From a bacterium (GTDB lineage Bacteria > Bacteroidota > Bacteroidia > Cytophagales > Thermonemataceae), in contig JANYGM010000217.1 in NCBI GenBank assembly GCA_025362415.1, positions 1 through 9,163 on the forward strand: 9,163 nt of DNA, written 5' to 3'. The position numbers and the translations under genes are program-made. The notes below the pieces were generated by a model. The model worked only from the letters and a program-made list of their open reading frames with translations. It did not search any database and was not told where the DNA came from. Of this stretch, positions 1 through 5,113 are shown piece by piece (positions within the stretch are counted from its first letter, which is position 1; every line of letters begins with the position of its first letter).

Positions 1-17
1 GTTGATATTTGTTACTT

Positions 18-142
18 TTAGGACTTACGCAAAACCTATTAAAAACCACCCCTAACCCCTCCTAAAAAGGAGGGGGACAAACTCCCCTCCTTCCTAAGGA
101 GGGGCTGGGGGTGGTTTTAGAACTTTTTTGCGTAAGTCCTAA
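18..142. repeat. Palindromic MITE/REPIN-like element with 17-bp terminal inverted repeats
   Basis: The 17-base ends at 18-34 and 126-142 are perfect inverted repeats containing GGACTTACGCAAAA. Inside them a second inverted pair (42-63 and 97-118) matches at 20 of 22 positions. Each inner arm can also fold alone: 56-63 pairs with 68-75 (8 bp, 4-nt loop) and 84-92 pairs with 96-104 (9 bp, 3-nt loop). The element has no coding capacity, and the GGACTTACGC ends are flanked by TA on both sides (19-20 and 140-141), although this TA is itself part of the palindrome. The structure fits a non-autonomous transposable element or a REPIN-like dispersed repeat. It lies about 117 bp beyond the end of the DUF2306 gene and could also act as a terminator-like structure for that operon. 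I cannot assign it to a particular IS family. Confidence 0.8.
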
Positions 143-258
143 CTTTGTCAAAAGTAAGAAAAAAAGTAGTATGTTCATCAAAAAGACACATATTTTTTAA
201 TAGGAGTGTTTTTGTAACTTTTGGTATGTTTGACGCAATCTTATTTAAACTCAAAATA

Positions 259-957
259 TCAACTATTTTTTTTCAATACCCAGTCATTAAATCCTCTATA
301 AATTAAGATTTCTGCTACAATCAAATTAGGAATCCAACTCATATAAGAAAGCATTTGATAAGTTTCTAGGCTATCCAATGGAAAATCTGACCCAAAAAAT
401 TGATGAATAACAAACTGATAAATTCTTAGCGTAATAGCAGAGAACGTCAAAGCATAACTACGCAACATAAAATTAGCGTGACTAATAAACTTTCGCTCAC
501 GTATGCGAGTATATGCCAACCACGTAAAAACCCACCACAAAATACTCAAAATAATAAAACCAATCTTTGCAATAGTGCCTCCATTAGCGTAATAAGACAT
601 TATTAGCGCACCAGGCGCACTAATCACAAGCACCAAAAAAACATACATTTTGCCTATATTTCTATGAATAACGGCATATTTAGTCATCAAAACGTGAGAA
701 AATTGTGTTGCGCCTGCCAAAAGCACCAGCAAACTACTAAAAATATGCACATAAAAAGCTCCCATATAATGCAACAAACGCACTATTTTCTGTTTTGACA
801 TCAAAAAATCAATATCAGTACGCCACCAACTACCTTGCACCAATATATATGGCACAATAATTTTATACATTTGATACGAAAAAAACAGCACCACAAAAAC
901 GCCAAGCACTTTTAATGTGCCAAGAAGATACTTTTCAAATGTAGGGGAGTTTGTCAT
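259..957 (-). CDS. DUF2306 family multi-pass membrane protein
   Basis: This 232-residue protein has about six hydrophobic segments (roughly 12-40, 64-84, 103-122, 129-150, 163-185 and 205-222) and so should be an inner-membrane protein. It has the pattern I associate with DUF2306: a histidine-containing second helix (H63, H71), then H98-R99 followed by IGKMYVF at the start of helix three, and later H160 followed by FMLRSYALTFSAITLR. Conserved histidines in several helices would suit a haem or metal site, but that is inference; no function is established for the family to my knowledge. The start codon lies only 6 bases after the stop of the upstream Rpn-family gene, so the two are very probably cotranscribed. 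The length is normal for the family and the gene is intact. Confidence 0.8.
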   Translation of the reverse strand: MTNSPTFEKYLLGTLKVLGVFVVLFFSYQMYKIIVPYILVQGSWWRTDIDFLMSKQKIVRLLHYMGAFYVHIFSSLLVLLAGATQFSHVLMTKYAVIHRNIGKMYVFLVLVISAPGALIMSYYANGGTIAKIGFIILSILWWVFTWLAYTRIRERKFISHANFMLRSYALTFSAITLRIYQFVIHQFFGSDFPLDSLETYQMLSYMSWIPNLIVAEILIYRGFNDWVLKKNS

Positions 958-963
958 TTTGAA

Positions 964-1818
964 TTATAATTTTTCTATTTCTGCTGTTGAAAGCCCTGTT
1001 GCCTTGCTAATATCCAAAGGAGAAATATTGAGGTCTTTTAGATTTTTTGCAATAAGTGTACTTTTTTTATGAACAGCATCTTGTAGTCGTGAAACCTCAT
1101 CAAGTCTATATTTTTGTTGCCCTTCATAATGCTCACGTTCTATTTTATCAAAGTGCATTATTTCCAACTTTTTATTTGCTTTTTTGATTTCTTTGATTTC
1201 TGCTAGTTCTTGCGGAAGATTATCATTTGTATATTTAGAAGCATTATTTAAGAATTTTATCCATCTTTCTAGGATAGTTTGCGCAAAGCCCAAATCTTTT
1301 TTCAGCTTTTTCATTTCTATAAAATACAAATCTAAATAGTCTAAATCTTTATGAATTTGGTTTGTTTCTCTGTTTTTTAGCGTAAAACATCTTTGATATT
1401 CTGTGTCATCAAAAAAACTAAAATCCATAAGACTAATCACAATACACTTTTTGAGGTCTAAGAAACCTGTATCATTGTCATTATTAGCTATATCATCTGT
1501 GTCAGTCATATAATCTAGTTGTGAGCCAAACATTTTTGCCCAATAATACAAAGTGCGTTTTCCATAGAAATCAGACCCTCGTATTTGCATCTCAATATCA
1601 TATTGAATACCAAACTCATCTTGTGCCTTAATATCCAAAATAGTTAGTTTTCCATCTGTATAAGCTGCCAAATTATAGGGGTTTTTGAGAGATAGAAAGG
1701 CTATTTGCTGATGTTGTGGCAGAATAGCGTTTACCAAAGAAAGCAAAATATCTTTATTTTCTTCACTTCCAAAAAGTTTTTTAAAAACTAAATCTATTTT
1801 AGGATTTACTTTTGCCAT
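964..1818 (-). CDS. Rpn family recombination-promoting nuclease / PD-(D/E)XK putative transposase
   Basis: This 284-residue protein opens with NPKIDLVFKKLFG, the usual start of the PDDEXK_2 / TIGR01784 family. The PD-(D/E)XK nuclease core is visible as LDIKA (D62) followed by YDIEMQ (D74, E76, Q78), the E-x-Q variant seen in Rpn proteins. Residues around 200-260 are lysine- and glutamate-rich and probably helical or coiled coil. The tail has a short motif, ATGLSTAEIEKL, also seen in the second Rpn protein of this window. Characterised Rpn proteins are DNA endonucleases that promote recA-independent recombination; 'transposase' is a legacy name, and no inverted repeats bound this gene. It starts 35 bases after the SIMPL gene stop and ends 6 bases before the DUF2306 start, so it is the middle gene of an apparent operon. 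The active-site residues are intact, so it may be functional. Confidence 0.88.
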   Translation of the reverse strand: MAKVNPKIDLVFKKLFGSEENKDILLSLVNAILPQHQQIAFLSLKNPYNLAAYTDGKLTILDIKAQDEFGIQYDIEMQIRGSDFYGKRTLYYWAKMFGSQLDYMTDTDDIANNDNDTGFLDLKKCIVISLMDFSFFDDTEYQRCFTLKNRETNQIHKDLDYLDLYFIEMKKLKKDLGFAQTILERWIKFLNNASKYTNDNLPQELAEIKEIKKANKKLEIMHFDKIEREHYEGQQKYRLDEVSRLQDAVHKKSTLIAKNLKDLNISPLDISKATGLSTAEIEKL

Positions 1819-1853
1819 ATTTTTTCTTATTTAACAAATTGCTTATTAGCTTA

Positions 1854-2867
1854 TTACTTAGGTATTTGTATTGGTTTCAAATCTCCGTTTGGCGTGAGAA
1901 ACACCAAAGAAGTAGGTTTTTCTTTAAAGAATTTCACTTTCAAATCATACGTAAACTGAACAACAGGTTTTAGCGTGTTTACAGGGTTTATCACAACATC
2001 AAAACCATCAGCAGAAATCTTGTTATAATACGAAATAACAGGCTTTTTAGTAAAATTTATTTTCCCAGATTTTTTGTTACTGATGCTCTGATTAGGAATA
2101 GAGTAGCTATCATATTGCTCCGCAGGCGTACTCATAGCAAAATCTTCTGCTATTTGGCGGTTATTTGGGTTCAAAACAACGCCTAATTTTTTCATTTTTT
2201 CTATCTTCAAAGCAACAGCGTTGATGGCTTCATCTTGAAGTTGCGCCTGAATTTTCTTAATATCAGCCACCACATACTCCAATTTTACAAACTCATAAAT
2301 CTCACTTTTTGTGGCGAGTGCCAAAACATCTTGCAATTTTCTTTCGTCTGTGATGCCAATATGCATATTTTTTTGAAGTTCAAAACCCTTAGGAACTTCA
2401 TTATAAGTACGGCTAAACAGTTTTTTCTCCCCTTCTATCTCATAATTGGGCGTTAGCGAAATCATATCAACAAAAATATCACTTTGAACAATCCCAGTAG
2501 CAATCAAATCTTTGCTAAACGTATTGATACGCTCATTCATTAGTCTATTTGCTTCCTCGCTCGTTTCTGCAATCTGCGAAAGGCTAAAAATAGCTATCAT
2601 TTTGTCTGCTTCTACATTTATCAAAATATTTGCACCCAAAATAAGTGCATCATCACTATAAAAGTTGGCATTAGCCACTTTTTTGACATTTTGTTTTTGG
2701 TCAGAATGTTGGTAATAATTGGCTCTACTAGCAGATTTGGCACTACTGCCATAAGCTTCATTTCCGCCTGCTTGTGCATATAGTTGTGAGTGTTGCGTTT
2801 GCATACATACGCAAGCAAAAAACAGCATCAGAAATATAAAGAAAGGATTTTTTAAGTTATTTTTCAT
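1854..2867 (-). CDS. Exported SIMPL-domain (DUF541) protein
   Basis: This 337-residue protein begins with a signal peptide: basic MKNNLK, a hydrophobic stretch at 9-21, and a plausible signal peptidase I site after AQA (31-33). C19 and C21 sit in the hydrophobic core, but LFFAC is a poor lipobox. A low-complexity linker (34-75) precedes the SIMPL domain. This starts near residue 80 (ILINVEADKMIAIFSLSQIAET), passes through the typical GIVQSDI...SLTPNYE region (125-143) and GFELQKNMHIGI (161-172), and ends with a beta segment VVQFTYDLKVKFF (302-314). The protein is longer than most SIMPL proteins, with an N-terminal linker and an inserted polar stretch at about 235-285. SIMPL proteins are periplasmic or envelope-associated and of mostly unknown function. 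It is the first gene of an apparent operon with Rpn and DUF2306, with a good upstream promoter candidate. Confidence 0.75.
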   Translation of the reverse strand: MKNNLKNPFFIFLMLFFACVCMQTQHSQLYAQAGGNEAYGSSAKSASRANYYQHSDQKQNVKKVANANFYSDDALILGANILINVEADKMIAIFSLSQIAETSEEANRLMNERINTFSKDLIATGIVQSDIFVDMISLTPNYEIEGEKKLFSRTYNEVPKGFELQKNMHIGITDERKLQDVLALATKSEIYEFVKLEYVVADIKKIQAQLQDEAINAVALKIEKMKKLGVVLNPNNRQIAEDFAMSTPAEQYDSYSIPNQSISNKKSGKINFTKKPVISYYNKISADGFDVVINPVNTLKPVVQFTYDLKVKFFKEKPTSLVFLTPNGDLKPIQIPK

Positions 2868-2944
2868 TGGATTTTTAGTTTTTTTTAGATTTAGAGAATT
2901 TGATTTTTGATTTTAAAACCTACAAAAATAGTTCCAAACATTTG

Positions 2945-2974
2945 CAAATATAGCAAAAAAGAATAAACTTCAAA
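2945..2974 (-). promoter_or_regulatory. Candidate Bacteroidota-type promoter for the SIMPL-Rpn-DUF2306 operon
   Basis: On the minus strand a -33-like TTTG (2974-2971) is followed after 18 bases by TATATTTG (2952-2945), which matches the Bacteroidota -7 consensus TAnnTTTG. The spacing is within the known range for this phylum. Transcription would start around 2938-2940, leaving a leader of about 70 bases before the SIMPL start codon at 2867. A second -7-like match (TATTTTTG, 2930-2923) lies downstream but has only a poor -33 partner. This is a motif match only. Confidence 0.45.
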
Positions 2975-3020
2975 CTTCGTACCTCGTACCTCAAACCTCG
3001 TACCTCAAAAATCACCTCGT
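2974..3020. repeat. Degenerate heptamer tandem repeat (ACCTCGT/ACCTCAA)
   Basis: Five contiguous 7-base units run from 2974 to 3008: acttcgt, acctcgt, acctcaa, acctcgt, acctcaa. A sixth acctcgt lies at 3014-3020 after a 5-base gap. The last unit overlaps the 3' end of the kinase-like gene and supplies its final Thr and Arg codons and part of the stop codon. The array also abuts the -33 box of the SIMPL promoter candidate. The units are clear by eye; any biological role is unknown. Confidence 0.75.
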
Positions 3021-4076
3021 TTTTATTTTTGAGAGAATAACTTTTAATTGCATTCTGACAATATCACCCATATTTTTGCACTTCAAAAAATCTTCTCTTT
3101 TGTGATATTGGGCAAGTGCAGTTTTGAGTTCTAGGATTTTTTCAGGAGTAGAAATAACATCTTTACGCATTGCATCAATCAAATCTTTGATACGATAACG
3201 AGCAGATTTTAGCCTGCGTGCCAGCAAAGTGCGTTCTTCATATTGATATTGTTTGGCAGTTTCTAAATTGATAAGTTGTGTACAAAGTGCTACAATGGCA
3301 TTATTTTCCTTAAAAAATTGTGGCAAATACATTTTTCTTTGTCCTTCAAAAGATTGTTGGTCAAAGTCTATGGCACGCACTCGGTACTGTTCGTTGTCAA
3401 AGTCTGGCGTAATATCAATGACATAGTTATAAGAACGCATATCACCCAAAAGACGTATAAAGCATCTTTCATTGAACTTAATAAATTCTTTTGCCAAACG
3501 GACTTTATTTAGTTCTGGGCGTGTGAGATATGTTTTTATGAACGCATCACCTGGAATACCTGCAATATGCTCTTCTATGAGTGTTTCTTTGTGTACCAAA
3601 AAATTGATGCGGTTGGGCGACAACAAATGCTCCAATTCCAAACCATACAAACGAGAAGCATCAGCACGTTTTACATAAAAATAGTCATAATTATCATTAA
3701 AACGGTTTATCACACGAATACGAAACGGATTTGAGTTGCCAAAACTACAAAAATCTATCCTATCTATGTTCAAATGCTCCATTACTCCTGCTTCTCCACC
3801 AGTTTTGAGAATAGCATAAACATTTGTCAAATGATTATTTAGTTCTTGTATGACGTGTTGCGGATAAATAACCGTAAACCAAAGTGTATCTTGTCCTTTC
3901 TTGTCCACTAGCGGAAAAGCCTGTGAATATTGCATCAAATCATCATATTTGAGTAATAATTGTGTATCTCGTTGGTATTTACGAAGATACGTTCTTAAAT
4001 CTTTGCTAATCAGATAAGAAGGTTTTTTCTTAGAAATATTGACCATAAATAGTTGTGCGTTTTGTTTCACAAACAT
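3012..4076 (-). CDS. Uncharacterised protein with kinase-like (PKL fold) motifs
   Basis: I do not recognise this 354-residue soluble protein as a named family. The motif order and spacing resemble a protein-kinase-like or aminoglycoside-phosphotransferase-like fold: a beta-strand lysine FYVKRAD (K136), an acidic helix ETLIEEHIAGIPGD (E168/E169) like the N-lobe/hinge region, a catalytic-loop-like GDMRSYN (D212 and N217, exactly five apart as in HxDxxxxN), and a metal-binding-like AIDFDQ (D237, D239). No glycine-rich loop is obvious. The C-terminal about 90 residues are basic and helical. The listed start (4076) abuts the T-tract of the upstream terminator and overlaps a promoter-like TATGTTTG, so Met11 (start at 4046, giving 344 residues) may be the true start. 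The gene appears to stand alone between a terminator and the SIMPL promoter region. The reading frame is certain; the function is inference. Confidence 0.8.
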   Translation of the reverse strand: MFVKQNAQLFMVNISKKKPSYLISKDLRTYLRKYQRDTQLLLKYDDLMQYSQAFPLVDKKGQDTLWFTVIYPQHVIQELNNHLTNVYAILKTGGEAGVMEHLNIDRIDFCSFGNSNPFRIRVINRFNDNYDYFYVKRADASRLYGLELEHLLSPNRINFLVHKETLIEEHIAGIPGDAFIKTYLTRPELNKVRLAKEFIKFNERCFIRLLGDMRSYNYVIDITPDFDNEQYRVRAIDFDQQSFEGQRKMYLPQFFKENNAIVALCTQLINLETAKQYQYEERTLLARRLKSARYRIKDLIDAMRKDVISTPEKILELKTALAQYHKREDFLKCKNMGDIVRMQLKVILSKIKTR

Positions 4077-4077
4077 A
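4070..4077 (-). promoter_or_regulatory. Candidate -7 element upstream of kinase-like gene
   Basis: The minus strand reads TATGTTTG here, matching the TAnnTTTG -7 consensus of Bacteroidota. It overlaps the most upstream ATG of the kinase-like gene. Transcription would start near 4063, giving a short leader to the ATG at 4046. No convincing TTG is seen 17-23 bases upstream; that space is filled by the terminator hairpin. This is weak evidence. Confidence 0.3.
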
Positions 4078-4078
4078 C

Positions 4079-4116
4079 AAAAAAATCCTTCTAATTTGTT
4101 TAATTAGAAGGATTTT
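4079..4116 (-). terminator. Intrinsic terminator after the Rpn-family nuclease gene
   Basis: A perfect 15-bp stem (4082-4096 with 4102-4116) closes a 5-base loop and is followed, on the minus strand, by seven T residues (4085-4079), some within the stem base. It starts 18 bases after the stop codon of the gene at 4134-5054. The plus-strand side also ends in TTTTGTTTG, so weak two-way activity is possible, but no plus-strand gene needs it. Confidence 0.85.
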
Positions 4117-4133
4117 GTTTGAAAAAGAAGCTA

Positions 4134-5054
4134 TTATTTGCTTGTTTCATTATTTATTTCATCTTGCAATTTTTGGATTTCTTCAAAAGTAAGTCCAGTA
4201 ACATCTTGCACTTGGAATATTGTATAGCCTTTGGCAAGCATTGTACGCCCAGTTTCTAGATTACTAGCAATTTTCTGCTCTAGTCTTCCTTTTAATTCTC
4301 CTCTTTTCTCTCCTCTTTTTTCTCCTCTTTTTTCTCCTTCTACAAAAAGGAGTGTTTTGGTAAAATCAATGTTATGTGCCATAATTTTAGGGTTTTTTTC
4401 TGCGGTTTCTTTTACAAGTTCTGAGAGGTTGCGCAAATTGGCAAGCGTCACCAAATCTGCTAAAAATTCGTTGCGTTCTGTGATATTTTCAAAGAATTTT
4501 GTGCTGATTTCCACAATTTCATCTATCACAGCAACAGCATCAAGGCTATTAAAGTTCCCTAAAATAGCGAATACCAAGGTTTCTTTACTCTTCAAAAATT
4601 CCTCATAAGGAATTTCTGAAATATTGATAATTTTGTACTGATGAAGAGAATAGCCAAAATCTCGCTCAAAAATCATCTTACTTTTGAGTTTTTTATCACG
4701 TTTCAAGTTGCCCAAATATAGCACTACTTGCCTAATTTGCATAAAGGGTTTGCGTATTCCTTTTTCTTTCGTGTTATAAAACTCGTTGAGAAGTGCCAAA
4801 TACGTAAGCATTCTGTTAGGCATATTTGGGTCGTTATCTGCTTGAATTTCTAGCTGAAAAATGCTTTTTTTCTTATTTTTCGTGACTAAAAATACAAAAT
4901 CAGCTTTTCTGTCCAGCGTTTTTGGAAGTTCAACTGGTTGCGAGGTAAGTTCTTCATAATCAGTAATTTGCTCGTTAATTTCGGTATCCATCAATTTGAA
5001 AAATACTTTTTTAACTAATCTTTTGAAAATACTATCATATTTTGTTTTTTCCAT
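4134..5054 (-). CDS. Rpn family nuclease, second divergent copy with GEKR repeat
   Basis: This 306-residue protein has the PD-(D/E)XK core of Rpn/putative transposase proteins: DRKADFVFLV (D52) then FQLEIQAD (E69, Q71), followed by NRMLTYLALLNEFY and QIRQVVLYLG. The block LEIQ...P.RMLTY...QVV resembles the subgroup common in cyanobacteria and Bacteroidota more than the first Rpn copy in this window, so it is not a recent duplicate. Residues 240-256 form a charged repeat, three GEKR units then GELKG, linking the core to a C-terminal helical tail (DVTGLTFEEIQKL). The likely activity is DNA cleavage; the biological role is unclear. It lies 59 bases downstream of the T9SS protein gene and may be read from it, and it ends at a strong terminator. 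No inverted repeats or second transposon gene flank it. Confidence 0.85.
   Translation of the reverse strand: MEKTKYDSIFKRLVKKVFFKLMDTEINEQITDYEELTSQPVELPKTLDRKADFVFLVTKNKKKSIFQLEIQADNDPNMPNRMLTYLALLNEFYNTKEKGIRKPFMQIRQVVLYLGNLKRDKKLKSKMIFERDFGYSLHQYKIINISEIPYEEFLKSKETLVFAILGNFNSLDAVAVIDEIVEISTKFFENITERNEFLADLVTLANLRNLSELVKETAEKNPKIMAHNIDFTKTLLFVEGEKRGEKRGEKRGELKGRLEQKIASNLETGRTMLAKGYTIFQVQDVTGLTFEEIQKLQDEINNETSK
4302..4337 (-). repeat. 12-bp in-frame tandem repeat (GEKR x3)
   Basis: Three 12-base units (4326-4337, 4314-4325, 4302-4313) encode Gly-Glu-Lys-Arg each. The first two are identical and the third differs by one silent base (GAG for GAA). A partial fourth unit (Gly-Glu-Leu-Lys) follows. 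A 12-base unit keeps the frame if copies are gained or lost, so only the linker length of the nuclease would change. Confidence 0.9.
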
Positions 5055-5113
5055 TTTTCCATTTTTACTTTTAGTTATTTTCTTTTAAATATCTCAATTT
5101 TTCATCAAAAACA

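Noticed and set aside
18..142. CRISPR or multi-spacer array from the repeated CCCCTCCT words
   Set aside because: The words form one nested palindrome; there are no regular direct repeats with spacers and no cas genes nearby.
225..232. Plus-strand TATGTTTG promoter-like word
   Set aside because: No plus-strand gene follows it; it reads straight into the 3' end of the DUF2306 gene and has no suitable -33 box.
4231..4608. 125-residue plus-strand open frame opposite the second Rpn gene
   Set aside because: Its composition (Ser/Phe/Pro runs such as SPLFSPLFSP) is just the complement of the GEKR repeat, and the minus-strand gene has clear family motifs.
964..5054. The two 'transposase' genes as ends of a composite transposon
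   Set aside because: They belong to the Rpn nuclease family, differ greatly from each other and have no flanking inverted repeats or target duplications.
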